From positions 25,737-89,736 of the forward strand of contig NZ_MDEC01000022.1 in NCBI RefSeq assembly GCF_002939785.1: a DNA stretch of 64,000 bases, in the 5' to 3' direction. Of this stretch, positions 11,086 to 23,217 are shown piece after piece. Position 1 is the first letter of the stretch. Every line of letters begins with the position of its first letter. The notes beneath the pieces were generated by a model. That model worked only from the letters and a program-made list of their open reading frames with translations. It was not told where the DNA came from and did not search any database. Made by a program: the position numbers and the translations under genes. The stretch is from Xanthomonas codiaei (GTDB lineage Bacteria; Pseudomonadota; Gammaproteobacteria; Xanthomonadales; Xanthomonadaceae).

Positions 11086-14000
11086 TCACGCCGCTCCATG
11101 CACCGCGCGCGTCGGCACCACCAGGCGTTCGATCAGATCGACCAGGCCAGGCGGCTCCACCGGTTTGCCCATGTGCGCATCGAAGCCGGCCACCACCGCG
11201 CGGTCGCGGTCTTCCTCGCGCACGTAGGCCGTCAGGGCGATTGCCGGGATATGCCGCGGCAGCTCGCCGCCACCGGCCCGCACGGTGCGGATCAGATCGT
11301 AGCCATCGCGCACCGGCATCGCGATGTCGCTGACCAGCACGTCGAAGGGAGCCTCGGCCAGGCACTGCTCGGCCGCCTCCACCGAGCCGGCGGCCTGTAC
11401 CTGCGCACCGGCCAGCATCAGGAACTGCATCACCGCCTCGCGCGAATCCTGGTCGTCGTCGACCAACAACACGCGTACGCGGTCCAGGCGCCCGTGGCAG
11501 TCGGGCGGGAGTGGGCCCACCTGGGTCGTGTCGGCCGATGGCGGGCGCAGTCCACTGACACCGTGCTGGAACGGCAGCACGATGGTGAACAACGCCCCCC
11601 GGCCCTCGCCGGCGCTCGATGCGCCCAGGCTGCCGCCATGCAGGTCCACCAGCTGGCGCGAGATCGACAAGCCCAGCCCAAGGCCGCCGACGCGGCGCGT
11701 GGTGCCGGCATCGGCCTGCCGGAACCGGTCGAAGACATGCGGCAGAAACTCCGGCGCGATGCCGATGCCGGTGTCCTGCACGCATAGTCGCAGGCGCCCA
11801 TCTTCCACATCCAGGCCCACCCGCACAGTGCCGCCCGGGGCAGTGAACTTGAGTGCATTGCTGAGCAGGTTGCTGAGCACCTGCTGCAGACGTCCGGCAT
11901 CGCCGAAGAACCACAGCTCGCTGTCGATGGGTGCATCCAGTTCCAGCGCGATGTCGCGGGCGAGCGCGGCCGGTTGCATCAGGTCCAGCGTGCTGCGGGC
12001 CAGGCCGGCGATGTCGAAGTGCTCGGCCTGCAGGCGGATCTTGCCGGACAAGATCGCGCTCATGTCCAGCAGGTCGTCGATGATCTGCGTCTGCGCACGC
12101 GCGCTGCGCTCGATGATCACCAGGCCCTTGCCCAGCGTGTCCGCTTCGAAGCTAGGCGACTGCATCAGCCGCGACCAACCCAGGATGGCATTGAGCGGCG
12201 TACGCAATTCGTGGCTGAGCGTGGCCAGGAATTCGTCCTTGACCCGGCTGGCATGTTCGGCCTGGTTGCGCGCGGCGGTTTCGGCCTGCAGCGACAGCTT
12301 GAGCTTGGCGTCGACGCGGGTCCGCTCGATCACGATCCCGGCCAGGTGCGATGCGGAGCGTGCCATCGCCTGTTCGCGCAGCGAGGGCAGGTGGGTGCGG
12401 TCGTAATAGATGTTGAGCGTGCCCAGTACCTGGCCATTGCTGGCCAGGATCGGCGTCACGCAGCACGCCACGATGCCCAGTGCCGCCGACACCGCATGAT
12501 GGCGGCTGAAGCTCGGCTCGGCCTGGATGTCGGTGCAGATGATTTGCCGCCCGATGTGCGCGGCGCGTGCGCAGGGCGGGCCGTCCGATGCGATCGGCAC
12601 CGGTTCGAACTGGCCGTGGTACTCCAGCGGAAAATGCGGTGCCGACCCGAAGCTCAGGGTATGGCGAATCTCATCCAGCACCATCACCGAGCAGTACAGG
12701 GGGATCTCGCCGCGCGCTTCCACGCTCAGTGCAATCGCGTCCAGCACCACCGGCAGCGGTGCGCCGGTGGTGATCAGGCTCAGGATCGCGCGGTCGGAGG
12801 CGGTGGCATCTTCGATGTGCTTGCGTTCGGAGATATCGGTGAGCGAGCCGATATGCCCGAGAAAGCGCCCATCGCTGGAAAAATGCGGCGAGGCGGTGTC
12901 GATGCACCAGCGGTACTGGCCGTCGTGGCGGCGCACGCGGTATTCGGCCAGGAATTCGCCACGCCGTTCCAGCGCCTGTTCGAAGGCCAGCCGTACGCGC
13001 CCGGCGTCGTCCGGGTGCATCACGTCCCACCAGCCCTGGTCCAGCGCCTGGTCCTCGCCCTGGCCGGTGAAGTGGTACCAGCGCGGGTTCCAGTACACGC
13101 ACGCGCCTTGCGCATCGGCCATCCAGATCATCGCCGGCACCGTCTCGCACAGCGCGCGGAAGCGGATTTCGCTCTCGCGCAGTTGCTGCTCGAACATGCG
13201 GCGATCATGGATGTCGGTATAGGTGCCGATCCACTCGGCAATGCAGCCATCCTCGCCACGTACCGGCAATGCGCGGATCAGATGCCAGCGCGCTTGGCCA
13301 TCGTGACGCAGCAACTCGCATTCCATCTCGTACGCCTGCTCACGCTGCAACGCCGTGGTCCAGGTCTCGCCCGACAGCTGCAAGCCCGCACTGGTGTGGG
13401 CCCGATGCCAGGCCGCCTCCTGGTTGTCGGCCGGATCCAGGCCGGTGTACTCGTACCAGCGCTGGTTGAAATAGTGCGGCCGGCCATCGGGTCCGGCAAT
13501 GAAGATGATCTGCGGCAGCGTGTCGGCCAGGCGCCGCAGGCGCGCTTCGTTGGCCGCCAACTGCTGTTGCGCCTTGGCGCGTTGCATCGATTCCCAGCAG
13601 CGCGCCGCTACCAGCCGGACCAGTTCGATTTCGGTGGACAGCCAACGTCGTGGGGCGCGCTGGTGCACGCCGATGGCCGCCACCAGACGGCCATGCTTGT
13701 GCAACGGAATCGCCAGCGACGCGCGCAGGCCCGAGCAACGATACTGCTCGACCACGTAGTCCGGCGCGCCAGGTGCCTTGGCATCGGTGGTGAACCACGG
13801 GCGATTGTCCAGCAGCGCATCGCGCAGGCCTTGCGCCGCTTCCAGCGGAAAGTCGCCTTGCAGGCTGGGCATGTCCTGCACATGGTCGCTGATGACATGC
13901 ATGGTGCTGCCGTCGGCGGCCGCCAGCCCGAAGGCACAGCGGTTGGCCTGCAGATGCTCGCCCAGCAGACGCACGCTGGTATCGATGATCTGGCGCGGGT

Positions 14001-14844
14001 CGGAGACATTCTGCAAGGCGTCTTCGAGCATCAGCAGGAAGCTGTCGCGGCTCTCGCTGCGCCGCTGCGCGGTGACATCGAAGCCATGCACCAGGATCGC
14101 ATCGATCCGGCCATCGCTGTCGCGCATCGGTTGATAGAGGAAGTCGACGAAGGTTTCATCCAGCGCGCTGCCGGGCGAGCGCTGCAGATAGGCTGTCATC
14201 GATTCGCCGATGAAAGGCCGCCCGCTGCGACGCACCTCGTCGAGCAGGCCGAGGTAGCCCTGGTCGGCGATTTCCGGCATGGCATCCAGCAGTGCGCGGC
14301 CCAGTAACGGCCGCTCGCCGACCAGGTCGTGGAAGCGTTGGTTGACGCTTTCGATGACGTAGTCCGGCCCACGCAGCACCGCCATGAACGCTGGCGATTG
14401 GTCGAGTGCCGATGATGCGGCGGGTGCCGCGATGGTGGGGCGGGGCGGATCGATGCCGGCCGCAGATCCGGCGGCCACATACAGCGTGCCCACCTGCTGA
14501 CCGTTCTCCAGCACCGGGCTGCTCGACCATGTCGACAGCTGCAGGCCCCCGGATGCGTCGCTCGGCAGGTCGCCGATTGTCAGCTCGGCAAGCGGCTGGC
14601 CGAACGCAACCGGATGCCGTGCCCCCAGGTGCGCAATGCAGGCATCGTTGTAGATGCAGCAGGCGTGATTGCCCCAGGTCAGCAGCATCGGATGGCGTGC
14701 GTGCAGGCAGACCGACAGCGTGGTGCGCAAGGCGACACTGCCGCGCAACAGCGGATCTGCGGCGCAGGGAGATGCCAGCAGCAAGCTTGCAGTTTCGCTC
14801 GTTTCCGGTAACAGGCCGGCAAACGGCGACACGGCAATATCCAT
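11086..14844 (-). CDS. Hybrid sensor histidine kinase with PAS and GAF domains
   Basis: About 1,252 residues with no membrane segment, so probably a cytosolic sensor. Rough order: PAS (about 165-280), GAF (285-445), PAS (455-575), PAS (580-700, ending GSLTDISERKHIEDA), GAF (705-870), HisKA with FLATLSHELRTPLNAILGW (phosphoacceptor His), HATPase (LSNLLSNALKFTAPGG, GLGLGLSISRQLV), and a C-terminal receiver with the acceptor Asp in VLVSDIAMP and Lys in MGKPV. The ATG at 14844 is preferred; a TTG at 14952 would add 36 residues and nearly touch the upstream response regulator stop. The ligand is unknown. Confidence 0.9.
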   Translation of the reverse strand: MDIAVSPFAGLLPETSETASLLLASPCAADPLLRGSVALRTTLSVCLHARHPMLLTWGNHACCIYNDACIAHLGARHPVAFGQPLAELTIGDLPSDASGGLQLSTWSSSPVLENGQQVGTLYVAAGSAAGIDPPRPTIAAPAASSALDQSPAFMAVLRGPDYVIESVNQRFHDLVGERPLLGRALLDAMPEIADQGYLGLLDEVRRSGRPFIGESMTAYLQRSPGSALDETFVDFLYQPMRDSDGRIDAILVHGFDVTAQRRSESRDSFLLMLEDALQNVSDPRQIIDTSVRLLGEHLQANRCAFGLAAADGSTMHVISDHVQDMPSLQGDFPLEAAQGLRDALLDNRPWFTTDAKAPGAPDYVVEQYRCSGLRASLAIPLHKHGRLVAAIGVHQRAPRRWLSTEIELVRLVAARCWESMQRAKAQQQLAANEARLRRLADTLPQIIFIAGPDGRPHYFNQRWYEYTGLDPADNQEAAWHRAHTSAGLQLSGETWTTALQREQAYEMECELLRHDGQARWHLIRALPVRGEDGCIAEWIGTYTDIHDRRMFEQQLRESEIRFRALCETVPAMIWMADAQGACVYWNPRWYHFTGQGEDQALDQGWWDVMHPDDAGRVRLAFEQALERRGEFLAEYRVRRHDGQYRWCIDTASPHFSSDGRFLGHIGSLTDISERKHIEDATASDRAILSLITTGAPLPVVLDAIALSVEARGEIPLYCSVMVLDEIRHTLSFGSAPHFPLEYHGQFEPVPIASDGPPCARAAHIGRQIICTDIQAEPSFSRHHAVSAALGIVACCVTPILASNGQVLGTLNIYYDRTHLPSLREQAMARSASHLAGIVIERTRVDAKLKLSLQAETAARNQAEHASRVKDEFLATLSHELRTPLNAILGWSRLMQSPSFEADTLGKGLVIIERSARAQTQIIDDLLDMSAILSGKIRLQAEHFDIAGLARSTLDLMQPAALARDIALELDAPIDSELWFFGDAGRLQQVLSNLLSNALKFTAPGGTVRVGLDVEDGRLRLCVQDTGIGIAPEFLPHVFDRFRQADAGTTRRVGGLGLGLSISRQLVDLHGGSLGASSAGEGRGALFTIVLPFQHGVSGLRPPSADTTQVGPLPPDCHGRLDRVRVLLVDDDQDSREAVMQFLMLAGAQVQAAGSVEAAEQCLAEAPFDVLVSDIAMPVRDGYDLIRTVRAGGGELPRHIPAIALTAYVREEDRDRAVVAGFDAHMGKPVEPPGLVDLIERLVVPTRAVHGAA

Positions 14845-14953
14845 CCAGCATTCCGCCCGTGGCTTTTCGATGTCTGATTCTAGTGACAACGCGTCCGCTG
14901 GCAAACGCAGCTGCCTTCCCGCCGGAAAGGCAGCCGGGCCGCGGCCCGCCAAC

Positions 14954-15334
14954 TCAACTGTCGGCGCCGCTCAACTGCCGCGCGCGCGACAGCGCATTGA
15001 CCAGTTCTTCGGACAGGTAAGGCTTGGTCAGGATCACGCCGCGTTCGAAGCCGGCGGGGATGCTGCCGGTGGCCACGCCCGTGGCCAGCACGAACGGGAT
15101 GCCGCGCTCGGCCAGCAGGCGGGCTACCGGTTCGCTGGTCTCCCCATTGCCGAGGCGATAGTCCAGCACCGCGATATCCGGCGCATCGGCCTGGATCAGC
15201 TGCAGGGCATCCTGGACTTGCCCGACCGGGCCCACCACCGCCGCACCGATGTGGGAGAGCTGCAATTCGAGCAACATGGCATTCATGTCATCGTTTTCGA
15301 CCACGAGCACCCGAACTCCACGCAACACCGACAT
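14954..15334 (-). CDS. Single-domain response regulator
   Basis: A 126-residue stand-alone receiver (CheY-like) domain: VRVLVVENDDMNAMLLELQL supplies the acidic pocket, the acceptor Asp is in IAVLDYRLGN, and the conserved Lys is in ILTKPY. There is no output domain, so it probably shuttles phosphate or acts by protein contact. It lies directly upstream of the hybrid kinase on the same strand, so the two probably form one operon and phosphorelay. Confidence 0.87.
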   Translation of the reverse strand: MSVLRGVRVLVVENDDMNAMLLELQLSHIGAAVVGPVGQVQDALQLIQADAPDIAVLDYRLGNGETSEPVARLLAERGIPFVLATGVATGSIPAGFERGVILTKPYLSEELVNALSRARQLSGADS

Positions 15335-15456
15335 TGCTTACTCCTTCACCAAGTCAGCCAGTATATCGAGCCTGCTCAGCCGCAGCGCTGCTGACGCCGC
15401 TCGCACCTGAATTCGTCAGGCGCGTGGCAACACTGTTCGTTTCATTCGCGAGCCGC

Positions 15457-15462
15457 TATACT
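15457..15462 (+). promoter_or_regulatory. Probable -10 box of the tRNA-Leu promoter
   Basis: TATACT lies 10 bases before the 5' end of tRNA-Leu and matches TATAAT in five of six positions. The -35 region is weak; the best candidate is near 15433-15438. Placement just before a stable-RNA gene supports the call. Confidence 0.45.
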
Positions 15463-15472
15463 GCGCGGCCAC

Positions 15473-15559
15473 GCCGAAGTGGCGGAATCGGTAGACGCAG
15501 CGGACTCAAAATCCGCCGCCCTTAAAAGCGTGTGGGTTCGAGTCCCACCTTCGGCACCA
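15473..15559 (+). tRNA. tRNA-Leu (anticodon CAA)
   Basis: An 87-base type II tRNA. The acceptor stem GCCGAAG pairs with CTTCGGC, the anticodon loop CTCAAAA gives CAA (reads UUG), the long variable arm GCCCTTAAAAGCGT marks leucine, the T-loop is GGTTCGAGTCC, and the 3' ACCA is encoded. Confidence 0.96.
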
Positions 15560-15574
15560 GATACTGCAGTAACA

Positions 15575-15612
15575 GCAAAAGCCCTTCCGGCAACGCCGGA
15601 GGGGCTTTTTGC
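15575..15612 (+). terminator. Intrinsic terminator after tRNA-Leu
   Basis: A GC-rich hairpin (GCCCTTCCGGC / GCCGGAGGGGC) is followed by TTTTT about 15 bases after the tRNA 3' end. The A-run before the stem makes it potentially bidirectional. Confidence 0.8.
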
Positions 15613-15618
15613 TTCAGG

Positions 15619-15692
15619 TCGGCCGACAAGGCGTAGCGAGCGGCCGCCTGGCGGCCGCGCAGTAGGCTTGTAAGCTGCTCGCAGCCGCTCTT
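15619..15692. repeat. Shortened relative of the MITE-like element at 50149-50291
   Basis: The block tcggc..gacaaggcgtagcgagcgg followed by ccgcctggcggccgcgcagt and ..cttgtaagctgctc matches the two ends of the 143-bp element near 50.2 kb, with the ~65-bp middle missing. It too sits directly behind an intrinsic terminator. It looks like an internal-deletion derivative, but could be an older divergent copy. Confidence 0.5.
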
Positions 15693-16104
15693 GTGCATGC
15701 ACGGGCGAGGATGCGGTGCCCACGGATGGATCCAGCGTCATGCGGGAGAACCTTGTGCTCGGCTGCAGCGTGCGCCTGATCGAGCGCTTATCGACACCGC
15801 GGACATCACGGTCGCGTAGTCTCCGGCGCGAACCGCGCAAATCGCGCAGATGTGTCGGTGTTGCCAGGTGGCATCGGTGCGCGATGCGATCCACCGCTCT
15901 CGTGCGCTGGATCGCGCAAGGGCACTGGCGTGTGCGCGCAGGTGACGCAGCAGGTGCTGCCAACGCGTGGGTCGGTTGCGCGCGTGCGAACGCGGCAACG
16001 GCATTGAATCGTCGAGATCGTGTGCGTGTCGGATGACGCTGCAGGCACGCAACCATCACGGCCGGTGCGTACCTTGAAGCTCCCCCTTCAGGCCGGTGCT
16101 CACG
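15693..16104. other. Gene-free stretch between tRNA-Leu and a small ORF
   Basis: About 410 bases rich in GATCGC/GCGATC words. Short open frames exist on both strands, but their translations are Arg/His/Ala-rich without family-like sequence or ribosome sites. Nothing recognisable is seen. Confidence 0.5.
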
Positions 16105-16281
16105 ATGGACTTCGATGCTTCCCAGCAACTGCGCATTCTGCGCAACATCCACGATACCCAACCCGTGACGGATGAAGAGGCCAACTGGGCGGTGCGCGCC
16201 GGGTATGCCGCACAGGCCGAGGATGGCGATATCGACCTGACGCATGAAGGTCGCAAGGCGCTGGATGACGGACAGGCGTAA
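16105..16281 (+). CDS. Small hypothetical protein (58 residues)
   Basis: A short, acidic, coding-like frame: MDFDASQQLRILRNIH, then DEEANWAVRAGYA and DIDLTHEGRKALDDG. The end resembles the 'LTxxGRxAL' wing of small winged-helix proteins, so a DNA-binding role is conceivable but not shown. The ribosome site is weak. An in-frame GTG lies at 16096. It stands alone between tRNA genes. Confidence 0.55.
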   Translation: MDFDASQQLRILRNIHDTQPVTDEEANWAVRAGYAAQAEDGDIDLTHEGRKALDDGQA

Positions 16282-16422
16282 CGAATCCTGCTGTCTGCGC
16301 AGGTGGCTTGCATGGTCCGCCGCGGATGCCTGCGATCCGGCTGATTGGCACATCGCGCATCCGGCGCATGTGCTCCGTGCGAGCGGTAAAACGCGCAAGC
16401 AGGATTCTTGAGAGGCGTGGAT

Positions 16423-16451
16423 AAAAAAAGCCCCGGCAGTGCCGGGGCTTT
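16423..16451 (-). terminator. Intrinsic terminator after tRNA-Glu copy 1
   Basis: Read on the minus strand, the hairpin AAAGCCCCGGCA / TGCCGGGGCTTT with a one-base loop is followed by a run of T's, eight bases downstream of the tRNA-Glu 3' end. Confidence 0.85.
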
Positions 16452-16458
16452 GGATGAT

Positions 16459-16534
16459 TGGCGTCCCCACGGGGATTCGAACCCCGGTGTCCACCGTGAA
16501 AGGGTGGTGTCCTAGGCCTCTAGACGATGGGGAC
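16459..16534 (-). tRNA. tRNA-Glu (anticodon TTC), copy 1
   Basis: A 76-base tRNA with acceptor GTCCCCA / TGGGGAC, anticodon loop CTTTCAC (TTC), T-arm CCGGGGTTCGAATCCCCGT and encoded CCA. It follows tRNA-Ala by 47 bases in the same transcript. Confidence 0.96.
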
Positions 16535-16581
16535 GCGTATCAAAACCTCGTTGTCCAATCCAGACGGCCTAATGTCTGAAG

Positions 16582-16657
16582 TGGTGGAGCCAGGCGGGAT
16601 CGAACCGCCGACCTCCTGCATGCCATGCAGGCGCTCTCCCAGCTGAGCTATGGCCCC
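16582..16657 (-). tRNA. tRNA-Ala (anticodon GGC), copy 1
   Basis: A 76-base tRNA with acceptor GGGGCCA / TGGCTCC, anticodon loop ATGGCAT (GGC), T-arm GGCGGTTCGATCCCGCC and encoded CCA. A TATGAT -10-like hexamer lies 19 bases upstream (16682-16677). Confidence 0.96.
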
Positions 16658-17152
16658 GCGTTGCTGCGAGCCGGAAATCATAGCGACCCAAATCATCTTT
16701 GGGAAGGGGTCTTCGAAAAAATTTGCTGCAGCCGCGATTGCGGCGCAACCGGTGCTCGTCGAAGTGCGTGTTATCTCGCATTCCTTCGGCGCGCCGATCG
16801 CATCAGCGTTATCGCAGTCAAGTGCAAGGCCATCGAAGCTGCGCGTCGGTGGCGGGTTGTCATTGCTGCACCGTCGGCCTTGCTGCAGGTCCGTGCAATC
16901 TGTGTGTGTGCTATCGCGATGGTGTTGCGTGCGATCTCGCTTGCAGCGTAGTGGAGAGATGCGAGCGAGATCGATGGCGTCGCCGCGAGCGTGTTGCCTA
17001 GTGCGCTGCGGACGCCGGGCAGGTGGTATTGCCGTCGGTGACGTACTGCGTGGCGACCACTGATCTTGCGCCTCGATGAGGCGAGCCAACCGGATTGTCG
17101 TCACGCGTCGATGTGCGCGCTTCATTGCGGGCGAGGAGGAATTTTTCGACGC
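16658..17152. other. Gene-free spacer between the two tRNA blocks
   Basis: About 495 bases. Apart from the tRNA-Ala copy 1 promoter region (TATGAT at 16682-16677 with TTCCCA 17 bases further upstream on the minus strand), no gene is supported. Open frames here are short and compositionally unlike the neighbouring genes. Confidence 0.5.
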
Positions 17153-17154
17153 AT

Positions 17155-17183
17155 AAAAAAAGCCCCGGCAGTGCCGGGGCTTT
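17155..17183 (-). terminator. Intrinsic terminator after tRNA-Glu copy 2
   Basis: The same hairpin and T-run as copy 1, read on the minus strand. Confidence 0.85.
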
Positions 17184-17190
17184 GGATGAT

Positions 17191-17266
17191 TGGCGTCCCC
17201 ACGGGGATTCGAACCCCGGTGTCCACCGTGAAAGGGTGGTGTCCTAGGCCTCTAGACGATGGGGAC
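17191..17266 (-). tRNA. tRNA-Glu (anticodon TTC), copy 2
   Basis: Identical in sequence to the copy at 16459-16534; anticodon loop CTTTCAC, CCA encoded. Confidence 0.96.
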
Positions 17267-17313
17267 GCGTATCAAAACCTCGTTGTCCAATCCAGACGGC
17301 CTAATGTCTGAAG

Positions 17314-17389
17314 TGGTGGAGCCAGGCGGGATCGAACCGCCGACCTCCTGCATGCCATGCAGGCGCTCTCCCAGCTGAGCTATGGCCCC
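17314..17389 (-). tRNA. tRNA-Ala (anticodon GGC), copy 2
   Basis: Identical to the copy at 16582-16657. It has its own promoter upstream (17435-17407). Confidence 0.96.
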
Positions 17390-17406
17390 ACGAAACTCAG
17401 AACGAA

Positions 17407-17435
17407 ATGATAGCGGCCTGTTAATGTTCGCGCAA
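17407..17435 (-). promoter_or_regulatory. Promoter of tRNA-Ala/Glu copy 2
   Basis: Read on the minus strand, TTGCGC (17435-17430), 17 bases, then TATCAT (17412-17407), 17 bases before the tRNA-Ala 5' end. Copy 1 has a different sequence but keeps the CGC-TAT(G/C)AT-TTC core. Confidence 0.6.
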
Positions 17436-17488
17436 GCGCTTTTTCATTCCGATTGAGACGACGCCGGCGTGCGCGTCGAGCGCGCACA

Positions 17489-17950
17489 TTACTTGACGCC
17501 GTGCAGGTCGCGCAGCTGCGTCGGCCGCGCGCCGAAATAGGCAGCCAGATCGGCAATGTCCTGATCGCTCAGCGCGGTCGCCTGCGCCGTCATCAAGGGG
17601 TGCTGACGGTCTCCGCTGCGATACGCCTGCAAGGCATGCGCAAGATAGTCGCCGTACTGCCCGCCGAGTTTGGGATAGCTGGGGTCGATCGGGGCATTGC
17701 CGTCTGCGCCATGGCAGTCCACGCAGCTCTGGCCGGTGGCCTTGCCCTTGGCATGCGCGAGCTTGTCGCCGGCGTCTGCACGACCGGTAGGCAATCCGGC
17801 CGAGGAACTGGAACCGTGTTCGCCGCTGGCATGGCCGGCATCGCCAGCGGAATGATCGGGAGATTCGACCTGGGATTGGGAGCAGGCCGCCATTGCGAGG
17901 GCAGCGACCAGGGCGATGGCTAGACGCGGAGCGTACAGGGCGTTCGGCAT
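17489..17950 (-). CDS. c-type cytochrome, probable lipoprotein
   Basis: A 153-residue class I cytochrome c. The N-terminus has a hydrophobic signal ending LAMAAC, a lipobox, so it is probably anchored to the periplasmic face of a membrane. A His/Ser/Gly-rich linker follows, then the haem-binding CVDCH. The likely distal methionine is in HPLMTAQA. It resembles the cytochrome c4/c553-like half-domain found in its upstream neighbour, whose stop lies 8 bases away, so both are probably one operon. An electron-transfer role is clear; the partner is not. Confidence 0.83.
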   Translation of the reverse strand: MPNALYAPRLAIALVAALAMAACSQSQVESPDHSAGDAGHASGEHGSSSSAGLPTGRADAGDKLAHAKGKATGQSCVDCHGADGNAPIDPSYPKLGGQYGDYLAHALQAYRSGDRQHPLMTAQATALSDQDIADLAAYFGARPTQLRDLHGVK

Positions 17951-17958
17951 GTGGGCGC

Positions 17959-18372
17959 TTATTTGAGAGTGGACAGGAAGGCGGAGATGTCGGCGATGTC
18001 CTGCTCGGAGAAACTCTGCGCCTGCGCCTGCATGGTCGGATGCTTGCGCTTGCCCTGGCGGTATTCGGTCAGCGCCTGGGTCAGGTACTGGCTGGACTGG
18101 CCCCCGATCTTGGGCACGCGATAACTGGGGTAGGCGTTCTTGTAGCCGGTGACGCCGTGGCAGCCCTGGCAGGTGTAGGCAAGCAGACGGCCATTGGCCG
18201 GGTTGCCGCTCGGTGCGGCAGGCGCCGCTGCGGCAGTGGCTGGCGCTGCCGTGGTGGTGGCAGGCGTCGGCGTGGCCGGTGTTGCAGGCGTGACTGACGG
18301 TGTCGCTGCTGCGCCCCCAAACGGCAGGAAGACGACCAGAGCGAGACAAGCGGCGAGCGGCTGCGGGCGCAT
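17959..18372 (-). CDS. c-type cytochrome, periplasmic
   Basis: A 137-residue class I cytochrome c with a signal peptide (LAACLALVVFLPFGGAAA), a Pro/Ala/Thr-rich linker of about 35 residues, haem site CQGCH, and the likely Met ligand in HPTMQAQAQSFSEQDIADI. The second half is closely similar to the next gene (YxxKxGGQ..YL..AL..YR.G.R.HP.M), so the pair look like the separated halves of a dihaem c4-type cytochrome or a gene duplication. Confidence 0.83.
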   Translation of the reverse strand: MRPQPLAACLALVVFLPFGGAAATPSVTPATPATPTPATTTAAPATAAAAPAAPSGNPANGRLLAYTCQGCHGVTGYKNAYPSYRVPKIGGQSSQYLTQALTEYRQGKRKHPTMQAQAQSFSEQDIADISAFLSTLK

Positions 18373-18577
18373 GGTTTCGTATCCGGAAGACTGATTGAGC
18401 GTCCGCACGTTGGGGGCGTGACGGAACCGGACCGAGTATGCCTGCGATTTGGCGCGGCGCAAACCGGGTGAATACGCGAAGTTGAACAGACCATGACCTT
18501 TGGCGCATTGGCGACATGTGTATCTAGGTGGTCTACTTGCCTACAACACCTGTTCACGCATCCACTAGGACACTACG

Positions 18578-19707
18578 ATGTCGCCACTTTCCTTCCTGTC
18601 CCGCCGCGGCGGAGCCTGCGCCGCCGCGCTGTTGATGACCACCAGCCTGGTATTGGGCGGTTGCAAGGCTGGCGACGGCCAGGCCAAGGCAGCGGACGAA
18701 AAGAAGGCCGTGGATGCCGTGCCGGTGGAGGCGACCAAAGCCGCGCGCCGCGCGGTGGCTGCCAGCTACACCGGTACCGCTGCACTGGAGCCGCGTGCCG
18801 AAGCGCAGGTGGTGGCCAAGACCTCCGGCGTGGCGCTGGCAGTCATGGTGGAAGAAGGCCAGAAGGTCTCGGCCGGACAGGCGCTGGTGCGGCTGGATCC
18901 GGACCGTGCGCACCTGGCCGTGGTGCAGAGCGAAGCGCAGTTGCGCAAGCTGGAAAACAGCTATCGCCGCGCCACCCAGCTGGTGCGCCAGCAGCTGGTG
19001 AGCGCAGCCGATGTCGACCAGCTCAAGTTCGACGTCGAAAACAGCCGTGCGCAGCATCGGCTGGCGTCGCTGGAGCTGTCCTATGCCACCGTGCAGGCGC
19101 CGATTTCCGGGGTGATCGCCTCGCGCTCGATCAAGACCGGCAACTTCGTGCAGATCAACACGCCGATCTTCCGCATCGTCGACGACTCGCAGCTGGAGGC
19201 CACGCTCAACGTGCCCGAGCGCGAATTGGCGACACTCAAATCCGGCCAGCCGGTGACCTTGCTGGCCGATGCGTTGCCCGGCCAGCAGTTCGTGGGCAAG
19301 GTGGACCGGATTGCGCCGGTGGTGGATTCGGGCAGCGGCACGTTTCGGGTGGTCTGCGCGTTCGGCAAGGGCGCCGAGTCGCTGCAGCCGGGCATGTTCG
19401 GACGCATCCGCATCGATTACGACCAGCGCAAGGACGCCCTGGTGATTCCGCGCCTTGCGCTGCTGGACGATGGCGAACCGGCCGTGTTCGTGGTGCGCAA
19501 TGGCAAGGCCAACCGGGTGCCGGTGAAGCTGGGCTATGCGGAAGGGCCCTGGCTGGAAGTGCGGCAAGGCCTGAAGGAGGGCGACCAGGTGGTGACCGCC
19601 GGCAAGGTGGCGCTGCGCGATGGCACCGCCGTGCAGGTCATCGGCCAGCCGGATCGCAAGCCGGTTGCAGCTACGGCATCGGCAACCGGCAGCGACGGGA
19701 AGCGCTC

Positions 19708-19711
<4 letters not shown>
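18578..19711 (+). CDS. RND efflux periplasmic adaptor subunit (lipoprotein)
   Basis: A 377-residue membrane fusion protein. The N-terminus is a lipoprotein signal (LMTTSLVLGGC), followed by a barrel-sandwich/lipoyl half (VVAKTSGVALAVMVEEGQKV), a helical hairpin (RKLENSYRRATQLVRQQLVS), the second lipoyl half (TVQAPISGVIASRSIKTGNF) and beta-barrel domains. It would link the inner-membrane RND pumps encoded next to an outer-membrane channel. Its TGA overlaps the next ATG. No outer-membrane factor gene is present in the operon, so a TolC-like protein from elsewhere must be used. Confidence 0.92.

Positions 19712-23213
<3,502 letters not shown>

Positions 23214-23217
<4 letters not shown>

Larger units (their letters stand above)
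16421..16657. repeat. Duplicated tRNA-Ala/tRNA-Glu block, copy 1
   Basis: A 237-bp block identical to 17153-17389 (offset 732 bases). It holds the terminator, tRNA-Glu, a spacer and tRNA-Ala. Identity ends exactly at the 5' end of tRNA-Ala, so upstream promoter regions differ between copies. Confidence 0.9.
17153..17389. repeat. Duplicated tRNA-Ala/tRNA-Glu block, copy 2
   Basis: Identical to 16421-16657. Same order: terminator, tRNA-Glu, spacer, tRNA-Ala on the minus strand. Confidence 0.9.

Noticed and set aside
15738..16052. A 104-codon minus-strand frame between tRNA-Leu and the small ORF
   Set aside because: Arg/His/Ala-rich, no ribosome site and no conserved pattern; probably a chance frame.
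16421..17389. CRISPR array
   Set aside because: Only two 237-bp repeats containing tRNA genes; no short regular repeats with spacers occur anywhere in the window.
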